Assembly (NCBI GenBank): GCA_937886455.1
Contig: CALGCU010000118.1
Span: forward strand, 1-9,952
Direction of reading: 5' to 3'
Length of the DNA stretch: 9,952 nt
DNA from: an uncultured Bacteroidales bacterium
Lineage (GTDB): Bacteria; Bacteroidota; Bacteroidia; Bacteroidales; Paludibacteraceae
Below, piece by piece: positions 1 through 6,192 of this stretch. The translations under genes were made by a program, and so were the position numbers. Positions within the stretch are counted from its first letter, which is position 1; each line of letters starts with the position of its first letter. Under the pieces are notes generated by a model, which did not search any database, was not told the DNA's origin, and saw only the letters and a program-made list of their open reading frames with translations.

Positions 1-1517
1 CGGCTATTGTCGCCGGATTCCTTATCTCGTTCTTCGGCGGATCCAACTTCCTTATCGGAGGTCCTACCGGAGCGTTCATCGTGATTGTGGCGGGTATCGT
101 CGGCCAGTACGGCATGCAGGGCCTCATCATCGCGACCATCATGGCCGGTGTGTTCCTTGTGCTCATGGGTGTGTTCAAGATGGGTGTTATCTTCAAGTTC
201 ATCCCATATCCTATCGTGGTAGGTTTCACCAGCGGTATCGCCCTTACTATCTTCTCGACTCAGATGAAGGACTTCTTCGGCCTTCCTCTTGACCTTCAGG
301 TGCCTGCCGGATTCATTCCGCAGTGGGGCTGCTATTTCCAGAATCTCGGCAGCATCAACTGGATGGAGTTTGCAATGAGTTTGGGATGTCTTGTCATCTG
401 CTTTGCCTGGGGAAAGGTGACCAAGAAGATTCCAGGATCTCTTATAGCATTGATTTTCGGTACCCTTGTTTCAGTTTTGCTGAGTAAGTTTGCCGGTGTA
501 GAGTTTGCAACCATCGGTTCCAAGTTCCCTGAACTTGCAAACGGATTGCCGATGCCTAAGCCGGTTGCTCCTGAATTTGACTTCGAGACAATCAAGGGAC
601 TTGTTTCTCCTGCGTTCACAATAGCCATTCTTTGTGCCATCGAGTCGCTTCTAGCTGCAATGGTTGCAGATGGTGTTACAGGAAAGAGACATGACTCCAA
701 TACCGAACTTATAGGTCAGGGTGTTGCAAATATCGTTGTTCCGTTCTTCGGTGGTATTCCAGCCACAGGAGCCATTGCCCGTACAATGACCAACATCAAC
801 AATGGAGGAAAAACACCGGTGGCCGGTATTATTCATGCAATAGTTTTGCTTCTCATTTTGTTGTGTTTAGGACAATTGGTAGGCTTTATTCCTATGTCAT
901 GCTTAGCCGGTGTGCTCATTGTGGTGTCATACAACATGAGTGGTTGGCGTTCATTCGTTGGATTAGCTAAAAATCCGAAGTCTGACTTTGCAGTGCTAAT
1001 CACCACCTTTATCCTCACCGTGATATTTGACCTCACCATAGCCATTGAAGTGGGACTTCTTTTAGCAGTAGTATTGTTTATCAAACGTACCAACGACTCC
1101 ACTGTTATTCGTTCATTCCACCATGAGATTGACCCATCCAGTGACACCGACTTTGATACACACGAAGAAAAACTTCACATACCCGAACGTGTAGAAGTAT
1201 ATGAGATAGACGGTCCATACTTCTTTGGAATTGCCAATAAGTTTGACGAAGTAATGATGCACACAGGAGGTAACAGTAAAGTGCGTATCATACGTATGCG
1301 TAAAGTGTCATTTATAGACTCGACCGGTATTCACAACTTAGAGTTATTGTGTCAGCAATCACAACGCGAAGGCATACAGGTTGTGCTCTCCGGCGTGAAT
1401 GAAAACGTGCATGCAACACTTGAGAAAGCAGGTGTAATAGACCTATTAGGCAAAGAAAATGTGTGTCGCCACATCAATATCGCACTAGAACGGGCTCGTC
1501 ATTTGGCAGAGGCCTAA
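1..1517 (+). CDS. SulP-family anion transporter with C-terminal STAS domain (5' end cut off)
   Basis: Inner-membrane secondary transporter of the SulP family (sulfate, bicarbonate or related anions; the substrate cannot be read from sequence). The frame is open from base 3 to the TAA at 1515-1517, giving 504 visible residues, so the true start lies before the window and roughly 50 residues are probably missing. The segment around bases 45-90 reads GGPTGAFIVIV, a conserved SulP transmembrane motif, so the ATG or GTG near base 81 is internal. Many hydrophobic helices fill the first two thirds. The last ~110 residues form a STAS domain (VEVYEIDGPYFFG..., then the DSTGIHNLE loop), the cytoplasmic regulatory part of SulP proteins. 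The 5' part is richer in G+C than the 3' part (spot counts: 32/60 at 1-60 and 33/60 at 121-180, against 22/60 at 1021-1080). The stop overlaps that of the convergent metallophosphatase. The family is secure; the substrate is unknown. Confidence 0.95.
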   Translation, partial: AIVAGFLISFFGGSNFLIGGPTGAFIVIVAGIVGQYGMQGLIIATIMAGVFLVLMGVFKMGVIFKFIPYPIVVGFTSGIALTIFSTQMKDFFGLPLDLQVPAGFIPQWGCYFQNLGSINWMEFAMSLGCLVICFAWGKVTKKIPGSLIALIFGTLVSVLLSKFAGVEFATIGSKFPELANGLPMPKPVAPEFDFETIKGLVSPAFTIAILCAIESLLAAMVADGVTGKRHDSNTELIGQGVANIVVPFFGGIPATGAIARTMTNINNGGKTPVAGIIHAIVLLLILLCLGQLVGFIPMSCLAGVLIVVSYNMSGWRSFVGLAKNPKSDFAVLITTFILTVIFDLTIAIEVGLLLAVVLFIKRTNDSTVIRSFHHEIDPSSDTDFDTHEEKLHIPERVEVYEIDGPYFFGIANKFDEVMMHTGGNSKVRIIRMRKVSFIDSTGIHNLELLCQQSQREGIQVVLSGVNENVHATLEKAGVIDLLGKENVCRHINIALERARHLAEA

Positions 1518-2347
1518 TGCTCAATAGTCAGTGTAAGTTTTCCAAGGAAAGCACCACTTTTACCCGCTTGCACTACAGGAACAGAGTCGCCAAGAACATT
1601 GGCGACTTTTTTTTGCATATAAGCATGCGTATGTCCGCCGATAACAGCATCTATATACCGCGACTGTTGCGCCAACAAGACATCAGAAGGGAGGCTTTCA
1701 TCTTTGTATTCCGCACCAAGATGAGAAAGACAAATGACCACGTCACAACGTTCTTCCTCCTTTAATCTTTGAGCGATCAGATTGACCGCCGCGTATGGTT
1801 CTTTATATATAATTCCCTCAAAATTTTTATCATAAATAAGCCCATCAGGATTGACACCCACACCGGTTACCCCTATTTTCAAGCCATTCTTACGGACAAT
1901 GACATAGGGTTTTACTATGTTGCGCAAAGGGGTGTTAGAGACATCATAATTACAACAAACCACAGCGAAGCGAGCCTGTGAGAGGACAGCAGCCAAGGTA
2001 TCCACTCCATAATCAAACTCATGATTACCCAAGGTCACAACATCATATTGCATTTTATTCAAAGCCTCCACTTCTACTCGTCCATGATAAAAATTATAGT
2101 AGGGAGTGCCTTGAGAAAAATCACCCGCATCAACCAATAGGGTAGCACCTTGTTGGCGGCGCAGACTATCCACCAACACATACCGACGAGCATATCCTGC
2201 TTTATTACCATTCTTAGCACCGGGAGACAATGGTTCCACCTGACTGTGGGTGTCATTGGTATGAAGCACAAGAAGGGTTTTCGGAGTCTGTTGCGCACAC
2301 GCGAATAAAAGTATTGCCAAGCAAGGGAGAATGATTTTAGACTTCAT
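1514..2347 (-). CDS. Lipoprotein metallophosphatase, 5'-nucleotidase/UshA N-terminal-domain type
   Basis: Exported metal-dependent phosphoesterase, likely acting on nucleotides or other small phosphate esters outside the inner membrane. The 277-residue protein starts with a lipoprotein signal (MKSKIILPCLAILLFAC, lipid-attachment Cys17). It then shows the calcineurin-like metal-binding motifs in order: HTNDTHS (29-35), DAGDFSQG (73-80), LGNHEFDYG (about 106-114), LSHLGAEY (207-214) and GGHTHAY (237-243). It stops after the catalytic domain. The C-terminal substrate-binding domain of full UshA-type 5'-nucleotidases is absent, and neither neighbour supplies it. The ATG at 2345-2347 sits 29 nt after a good -7 box. 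The TAG stop (1514-1516) overlaps the SulP TAA on the other strand. The metallophosphatase assignment is secure; 5'-nucleotidase activity as such is inferred. Confidence 0.92.
   Translation of the reverse strand: MKSKIILPCLAILLFACAQQTPKTLLVLHTNDTHSQVEPLSPGAKNGNKAGYARRYVLVDSLRRQQGATLLVDAGDFSQGTPYYNFYHGRVEVEALNKMQYDVVTLGNHEFDYGVDTLAAVLSQARFAVVCCNYDVSNTPLRNIVKPYVIVRKNGLKIGVTGVGVNPDGLIYDKNFEGIIYKEPYAAVNLIAQRLKEEERCDVVICLSHLGAEYKDESLPSDVLLAQQSRYIDAVIGGHTHAYMQKKVANVLGDSVPVVQAGKSGAFLGKLTLTIEH
1585..1614 (+). terminator. Intrinsic terminator of the SulP gene, inside the opposing coding sequence
   Basis: A perfect 9-bp stem (AGTCGCCAA at 1585-1593, TTGGCGACT at 1599-1607) with a 5-nt loop runs into eight Ts (1607-1614). 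It lies 68 nt after the SulP stop codon in the correct orientation. It falls wholly within the metallophosphatase gene on the other strand, where it encodes residues around KKVANVLGDS. Confidence 0.85.
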
Positions 2348-2376
2348 AGTAGCTGTGTATTAAATATCCTATGTGA

Positions 2377-2408
2377 CAAAAGTACACATTTCTCCTCAAA
2401 TCAACAAG
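2377..2408 (-). promoter_or_regulatory. Bacteroidetes-type promoter of the metallophosphatase gene
   Basis: On the minus strand TACTTTTG (2377-2384) matches the TAnnTTTG -7 box exactly, and CTTG (2405-2408) lies 20 nt upstream as a one-mismatch -33 box. The predicted transcript start is near 2370, giving a leader of about 20-25 nt before the ATG. Confidence 0.65.
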
Positions 2409-2478
2409 TGGCTCCAGATATGAATAGATTGGAGTGGGTGCTACACTATGGTTTGCTTCTTGAGGGGCAGAGCATTTT

Positions 2479-2495
2479 GCCACATATATTGTGGC
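2479..2495. repeat. Perfect 6-bp dyad with AT-rich centre in the gene-free stretch
   Basis: GCCACA (2479-2484) and TGTGGC (2490-2495) form an inverted repeat around TATAT. No T-run follows on either strand, so it does not look like a terminator. It lies about 70 bp upstream of the metallophosphatase -33 box and downstream of the tRNA terminator, so a protein-binding site is possible. Apart from this and the listed promoters, terminator and tRNA, I see no gene in 2348-2756. Confidence 0.4.
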
Positions 2496-2520
2496 GGACA
2501 CGGCAGAAGTAGTATTTTGA

Positions 2521-2558
2521 AAACAAAAAGAAGAGAGATAATCAAATCATCTCTCTTC
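2521..2558 (-). terminator. Intrinsic terminator behind tRNA-Arg
   Basis: A perfect 10-bp stem (2530-2539 with 2549-2558) with a 9-nt loop is followed on the minus strand by TTTTTGTTT (complement of 2521-2529). It begins 4 nt after the discriminator base of the tRNA and would end the tRNA transcript. Confidence 0.85.
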
Positions 2559-2562
2559 CTTG

Positions 2563-2636
2563 TGAACCCGGCGGGATTCTAACCCACGACCTTCAGAACC
2601 GGAATCTGACGTTCTATACAGCTGAACTACGGGTCC
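2563..2636 (-). tRNA. tRNA-Arg (anticodon CCG)
   Basis: A 74-nt cloverleaf folds on the minus strand: acceptor GGACCCG with CGGGTTC (one G-U pair), D stem GTTC/GAAC, anticodon stem TCAGA/TCTGA with loop TTCCGGT (anticodon CCG, reading Arg codon CGG), variable loop AGGTC, T stem GTGGG/CCCGC, discriminator A73. CCA is not encoded, as is common in this phylum. Two normally near-invariant bases are changed: the D loop AGCTGTATA has U at position 19 instead of G, and the T loop TTAGAAT has A at position 56 instead of C. These two positions pair with each other in the tRNA elbow, so the change looks compensated (U19-A56). G18, U54, U55 and A58 are kept and all stems are intact, so I read it as functional, not a pseudo-tRNA. 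Confidence 0.93.
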
Positions 2637-2666
2637 TCTATAAAGCACCTACCTATCATCTAAAAT

Positions 2667-2697
2667 CTAATTGGTGAGTGAGTACACCGTCAATTAG
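2667..2697 (-). promoter_or_regulatory. Hairpin in the 5' leader of the tRNA-Arg transcript
   Basis: CTAATTG (2667-2673) and CAATTAG (2691-2697) form a 7-bp stem, continued by GTG (2674-2676) with CAC (2685-2687) after a 3-nt bulge. It lies between the predicted transcript start and the tRNA 5' end, in a leader of about 75 nt. It may help processing or be incidental; no function is shown by the sequence. Confidence 0.35.
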
Positions 2698-2718
2698 CGA
2701 AAGGTAATTACGCACTTG

Positions 2719-2749
2719 CAAAAGTACAAAAAAAGTGCGGTACGACAAG
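2719..2749 (-). promoter_or_regulatory. Promoter of the tRNA-Arg gene, flanked by an inverted repeat
   Basis: TACTTTTG (2719-2726, minus strand) is an exact TAnnTTTG -7 box, with CTTG (2746-2749) 19 nt upstream as a near-consensus -33 box. Start of transcription would be near 2712. A 7-bp inverted repeat, GCACTTG (2712-2718) and CAAGTGC (2746-2752), brackets the promoter: one arm covers the -33 box and the other the start region. The promoter begins just after the stop codon of the zinc metallopeptidase gene. Confidence 0.65.
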
Positions 2750-2756
2750 TGCCAAT

Positions 2757-3431
2757 CTAATCTCTTCTACCAAGTGCAATAAATATGTAGTAAAGCAATG
2801 TTGCCAACGATCCCAATGCGGCAACCACATAAGTGTATGCTGCCGATTTAAGTGCGTCTTTGGCTTGTTCTTGTGTTTGGTAGGATGTGATGCCTGCGCT
2901 ATCTAACCACACTAATGCACGTCGGCTTGCATTGATTTCCACCGGCAGCGTAACAAAACTAAACAGAGTGGTAGTGGCAAACAAGATAATACCCACCCAA
3001 AGTAATTGAGGGAATGAATTGACAAAGATAATACCAGCAAGGAGCACCCATTGCACCCAAGTAGAGGCAAATTGTACAACAGGCACCAGGGCTGTACGCA
3101 TTTTCAATGGAGCATAGGCATAAGCGTGTTGCACCGCATGGCCACACTCATGAGCCGCCACAGCAGCAGCCGCTATACTACAAGAATGATAGACACCTTC
3201 ACTCAAGTTCACAGTTTTAGTAGCCGGATTGTAATGGTCAGTGAGGTGACCACTTGTAGAAGTAACCTTTACATCATAAATACCACTATCTCTCAGCATT
3301 TTTTCTGCCACTTCACGTCCGGTCATGCCGTTAGCAATTGGAATACGTGAATACTTTTTAAATTTTGATTGCAAGCGTGCAGAGACCAGCCAACTTGCCA
3401 ACATCACTCCAATAAATATAATCCAATACAT
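2757..3431 (-). CDS. Membrane zinc metallopeptidase, YugP family (Zn_peptidase_2)
   Basis: Integral membrane protein of 224 residues with a zincin active site, HECGH at 94-98 (within VAAHECGHAVQHA); E165 in LPVEINAS is the likely third zinc ligand. An N-terminal hydrophobic segment (about 2-18), a central pair (about 118-137 and 141-162) and a C-terminal segment (about 199-219) are the membrane helices. Length and layout match the YugP family, whose physiological substrates are not well established. The start at 3429-3431 gives MYWIIFIG, the usual N-terminus for this family. A terminator separates it from purA upstream, so it is probably transcribed alone. I found no clear TAnnTTTG promoter in 3432-3517. 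There is no obvious hairpin terminator of its own before the tRNA promoter, so some readthrough into the tRNA is possible. Confidence 0.9.
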   Translation of the reverse strand: MYWIIFIGVMLASWLVSARLQSKFKKYSRIPIANGMTGREVAEKMLRDSGIYDVKVTSTSGHLTDHYNPATKTVNLSEGVYHSCSIAAAAVAAHECGHAVQHAYAYAPLKMRTALVPVVQFASTWVQWVLLAGIIFVNSFPQLLWVGIILFATTTLFSFVTLPVEINASRRALVWLDSAGITSYQTQEQAKDALKSAAYTYVVAALGSLATLLYYIFIALGRRD

Positions 3432-3510
3432 AAGCGTTGTTATTAATTTTTCAGTTTATTTGTTTTACTATGTTTCAATTTATATGTGGGTTTGCATACA
3501 AATTGCTTGC

Positions 3511-3544
3511 CAAAAACAAAAGTCTGCCATTGCGACAGACTTTT
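3511..3544 (-). terminator. Intrinsic terminator of the fur-purA operon
   Basis: A 9-bp stem (AAAAGTCTG at 3518-3526 with CAGACTTTT at 3536-3544) has a 9-nt loop. On the minus strand the stem runs into TTTTGTTTTTG. On the plus strand six Ts also follow, so it could act in both directions, although no plus-strand gene points into it. It lies about 50 nt past the purA stop codon. Confidence 0.8.
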
Positions 3545-3593
3545 TTAGAAGTATCTATTCACCGTTTGGGTGTTGTATCTAACAATTTTATGC

Positions 3594-4859
3594 TTATCTT
3601 ACGATGGTTTGTGTTCTATCCGGTCCTACCGATACAATCACAATAGGTGTTTCCAATTCCTTTTCCAAGAACTCTATATAAGCACGGAACTCAGCAGGGA
3701 ATTGCTCTTCAGATGTAAGCTTAGTCATATCAGTTTGCCATCCTTTCAGTTCAGTGTAAACAGGTTCAATATTACCTGTGATGTCATAGGGGAATTCTCT
3801 CACAACTTGTCCATCTTGCATTTTATAGGCTGTACATGCCTTGATAGTGGCGAATTGGTCAAGAACATCACTTTTCATCATAATCAATTTATTGACTCCA
3901 TTGATCATGATAGCATATTTCAAAGCCACTAAGTCAATCCATCCACAACGACGTTCACGACCGGTGACTGCACCATATTCATGTCCTAAGTCACGAATCA
4001 ATTTGCCGGTTTCATCGAACAATTCAGTTGGGAAAGGACCACTACCTACCCTTGTGCAATAGGCTTTAAAGATGCCATATACATCTCCCATATTTCTGGG
4101 AGCCACGCCCAATCCGGTACATGCACCGGCACAAACGGTGTTAGAAGAAGTCACGAAAGGATAAGATCCAAAGTCCACATCCAGCATAGTGCCTTGCGCA
4201 CCTTCGGCGAGAACTTTTTTACCATTCTTCAAAGCTGTGTTAATATAGTGTTCACTATCTATCAATTGGAAGCGACGCAGATATTCCACCCCTTTAAGCC
4301 ATTCCTCTTCAATTCCTTCAAGATTATAGTCACAGTGATAAGCGTCCAGAATATCCGTGTGTCGTTTTTTGGCTTGGGCGTATTTTGTATCAAAGTCAGA
4401 CAGGATATCACCTACTCTCAATCCATTTCTACTGATTTTATCAGTGTAGGTTGGCCCGATGCCCTTTCCAGTTGTACCAATTTTTGAATCGCCTTTCATT
4501 TTTTCATAAGCCGCATCCAAGAATCTGTGTGTAGGCATAATAAGGTGTGCTTTCTTTGATATGAACAATCTTGACGTGAGATCCACTCCCGTTTCTTCCA
4601 ATGCTTGAGCTTCAGCTTTGAAGAGTGCCGGATCGAGCACTACACCATTACCAATGATATTTACCTTGTTTCCTTGGAACACTCCAGAAGGAATAGATCT
4701 TAGCACTACTTTTTTGCCATCAAACTCTAAGGTGTGTCCTGCATTTGGTCCACCTTGAAAGCGGCACACCATTTCATAATGCGGGGTTAATACATCCACC
4801 ACCTTGCCTTTACCTTCATCTCCCCATTGTAGTCCTAACAACACATCTACTTTTTCCAT
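3594..4859 (-). CDS. purA: Adenylosuccinate synthetase
   Basis: Cytosolic enzyme that joins IMP and aspartate using GTP to form adenylosuccinate, the first committed step from IMP to AMP. The 421-residue protein is close to full family length. Visible signatures are the N-terminal QWGDEGKGK (11-19) phosphate-binding and active-site motif, GGPNAGHT (36-43), GTTGKGIGPTY (128-138), the EGAQGTMLD segment from about 219, VTGRERRCGW (298-307) and the C-terminal VSVGPDRTQTI. The ATG at 4857-4859 gives MEKVDVLLGLQWG, the expected N-terminus. It starts 17 nt after the stop of the Fur-family gene on the same strand with no terminator between, so the two are almost certainly co-transcribed from the promoter at 5337-5368. 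No sign of damage. Confidence 0.98.
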   Translation of the reverse strand: MEKVDVLLGLQWGDEGKGKVVDVLTPHYEMVCRFQGGPNAGHTLEFDGKKVVLRSIPSGVFQGNKVNIIGNGVVLDPALFKAEAQALEETGVDLTSRLFISKKAHLIMPTHRFLDAAYEKMKGDSKIGTTGKGIGPTYTDKISRNGLRVGDILSDFDTKYAQAKKRHTDILDAYHCDYNLEGIEEEWLKGVEYLRRFQLIDSEHYINTALKNGKKVLAEGAQGTMLDVDFGSYPFVTSSNTVCAGACTGLGVAPRNMGDVYGIFKAYCTRVGSGPFPTELFDETGKLIRDLGHEYGAVTGRERRCGWIDLVALKYAIMINGVNKLIMMKSDVLDQFATIKACTAYKMQDGQVVREFPYDITGNIEPVYTELKGWQTDMTKLTSEEQFPAEFRAYIEFLEKELETPIVIVSVGPDRTQTIVR

Positions 4860-4876
4860 GTCTATCGTTATTTGTA

Positions 4877-5320
4877 TTATTTAATTTGTTTACATCTTTT
4901 GCATTTTCCATACAAGATTAGTGTTGCCACTTCCGTACGGAAGTTCTTTGTTTGCCAGGTTCTCAACATGTTTATTAAGCCTTGATCCTGCAGATTTGTA
5001 ATCCTTCCACACTTTCTGCATATAATATGGTGGTGAGGTTTGAGTGTTGCCCTTTCATAGTAAGCCGTTTGATTGTCCAGCACTATTCTTGTAACGAGGT
5101 GAGAGTCTAACAAGAGTTGCAGATTATTGTAAATAGTTGCCTTGCTCACTCTACATTCTGTTTTAAGAAATGTGTATAGCATCTCCACATCGTAGTGTCC
5201 TTCATTGCTATACAGACAATTGAGTATAGCAAATCGCTCGGGTGTTTTCTTCAGTTTTTTATATTGAAGATATTCCTCAAACTTTTGACATGCTTCTTCT
5301 ATGGGCAATACTTCTTTCAT
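4877..5320 (-). CDS. Fur-family metal-dependent transcriptional regulator (Fur/PerR type)
   Basis: DNA-binding regulator of 147 residues. The N-terminal winged helix includes KTPERFAIL (25-33) and the recognition-helix region RVSKATIYNNLQLL (57-70). The C-terminal dimerization and metal-binding half has PHHHIICRKCG (95-105) and a final CKRC (140-143); the two CxxC pairs (101/104 and 140/143) form the structural zinc site usual in this family. Whether it senses iron, zinc or peroxide cannot be told: Fur, Zur and PerR share these features. It is the first gene of an operon with purA, 17 nt downstream. From memory this pairing recurs in Bacteroidales, but I cannot verify it here. The ATG at 5318-5320 lies only 16 nt from the -7 box, so the leader is very short (about 10 nt). 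Confidence 0.93.
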   Translation of the reverse strand: MKEVLPIEEACQKFEEYLQYKKLKKTPERFAILNCLYSNEGHYDVEMLYTFLKTECRVSKATIYNNLQLLLDSHLVTRIVLDNQTAYYERATLKPHHHIICRKCGRITNLQDQGLINMLRTWQTKNFRTEVATLILYGKCKRCKQIK

Positions 5321-5336
5321 GATACTAAAATCTGCA

Positions 5337-5368
5337 CAAAGGTAATCTTTTTTAATCTATCTATCAAA
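5337..5368 (-). promoter_or_regulatory. Consensus Bacteroidetes promoter of the fur-purA operon
   Basis: On the minus strand TTTG (5365-5368) and TACCTTTG (5337-5344) are separated by exactly 20 nt, an ideal match to the Bacteroidetes primary sigma-factor promoter. Predicted transcript start is near 5330. The spacer is A/T-rich and contains GATAGATAGAT, which could host autoregulation by the Fur-type protein, though I see no clean Fur box. Confidence 0.8.
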
Positions 5369-5406
5369 TTGACAGGCATGTATTTTTTTATTTATGTATC
5401 TGACAT

Positions 5407-5440
5407 AAAAAAAAGCAGGCCACTATGAAGTAGCCTGCTT
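5407..5440 (-). terminator. Intrinsic terminator of the exported-protein gene
   Basis: An 8-bp stem AAGCAGGC (5413-5420) with GCCTGCTT (5433-5440) extends by ACT/AGT past one mismatch. On the minus strand it runs into a tract of Ts (complement of the A-run 5407-5412). It lies about 20 nt after the stop of the gene at 5461-6141 and insulates it from the fur-purA promoter. Confidence 0.85.
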
Positions 5441-5460
5441 ATGTGTTTTGTAGTTGATTC

Positions 5461-6141
5461 TTATTTTACAACAGCACCAAGAACGTTGTATTTCACACCA
5501 TTTTTGATGATGTAGATAACTCCGTTTTCGATTACTTTTTGTGCTTTTTCAGCTTCAACAGTAGCATCTTCCAAAGCAGAACCAGTAGAACCACCGACAA
5601 CAACTTTAGTCAAGACATAACCACCAGCAGTTTCGCGGATAGTTACAGTAGTACCAGTAGCCATTACAGTAAGGTCAGCATATACAGTTTCTTCGCCAGA
5701 AACTTTAGGTTCAAATGTAGTAGTACCAGATTGGAATGTGCAACCGGTGAAAGCAGTTCCTTTGTCACCATCTACGAAAGCAGCACCAGTAGAACCTTTA
5801 GAACCAACAGTAAGAGTGATAGTAGTACCAGGAGTTACGTTGTTGAAGATGATGTCACGTTGGTTACCATCAGCTTGGATTTTGTTAGGATAAACTTTGT
5901 AAGCTGTTTTTTCTGCAGAGTTTTTGTAAGCAAACACGATGTTAGGAAGTTGAGCAACTGTCATGTTTACAGTTTCACCAGCAGTGTTTTTAACAACTAC
6001 ATACTTTTCGTCTGCACTTTTAGTACCATTAGTTACTGTGATATCAGCCTCAGTGATATTCATAGTAGAGAGGTCGTAAGTTTGTGCACTTACAGCGATA
6101 GTTGCGAAAAGAGCAACTGCAAAAGAGAAAATTTTCTTCAT
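5461..6141 (-). CDS. Exported beta-rich protein of unknown function with a Prevotella/Bacteroides-type C-terminal tail
   Basis: I do not recognise a functional family. The 226-residue protein has a clear Sec signal peptide (MKKIFSFAVALFATIAVSA, cleavage before QTYD). The mature part is rich in Thr, Val, Gly and Ala with alternating hydrophobic and polar residues, suggesting a beta-sandwich or jelly-roll. After a short acidic/lysine linker (EDATVEAEKAQ) it ends in a 25-residue tail (202-226) of the form ENG-x-IYIIKNG-x-KYN-x-x-G. I recall such tails on Prevotella and Bacteroides exported proteins; their role is not clear to me and it could be an anchoring or sorting signal. The codons are strongly biased to GCT/GCA, ACT/ACA, GTT/GTA and GGT, which suggests high expression. 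It has its own promoter and terminator, so it is a single-gene unit, but it sits directly after the pectinase genes on the same strand. A carbohydrate-binding role is possible but unproven. Confidence 0.85.
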   Translation of the reverse strand: MKKIFSFAVALFATIAVSAQTYDLSTMNITEADITVTNGTKSADEKYVVVKNTAGETVNMTVAQLPNIVFAYKNSAEKTAYKVYPNKIQADGNQRDIIFNNVTPGTTITLTVGSKGSTGAAFVDGDKGTAFTGCTFQSGTTTFEPKVSGEETVYADLTVMATGTTVTIRETAGGYVLTKVVVGGSTGSALEDATVEAEKAQKVIENGVIYIIKNGVKYNVLGAVVK

Positions 6142-6192
6142 ACTTAAATTGTTTTATAGTTAATAATGTTAATTGTGTCAAGTTAGACGTTG

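Noticed and set aside
81..1517. Internal ATG or GTG near base 81 as the SulP start
   Set aside because: The frame is open upstream to the window edge and encodes the conserved GGPTGAF segment, so the gene begins outside the window.
2409..2529. A tRNA remnant or small RNA in the gene-free stretch
   Set aside because: No cloverleaf, T-loop signature, promoter or terminator of its own could be found.
2563..2636. Reading the tRNA as a pseudogene because of the altered G19 and C56
   Set aside because: All stems, the discriminator base and the other conserved loop bases are intact, the two changes compensate each other, and a promoter and terminator are in place.
3518..3544. Hairpin as the 3' end of a plus-strand gene
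   Set aside because: No credible plus-strand coding sequence leads into it; the plus-strand open frames at 3051-3582 are short, overlap the metallopeptidase gene and lack any features.
5539..6147. 202-codon open frame on the plus strand covering most of the exported-protein gene
   Set aside because: The Ser/Cys-rich translation has no recognisable features. The frame stays open because the biased codons of the minus-strand gene avoid triplets that read as stops in this frame.
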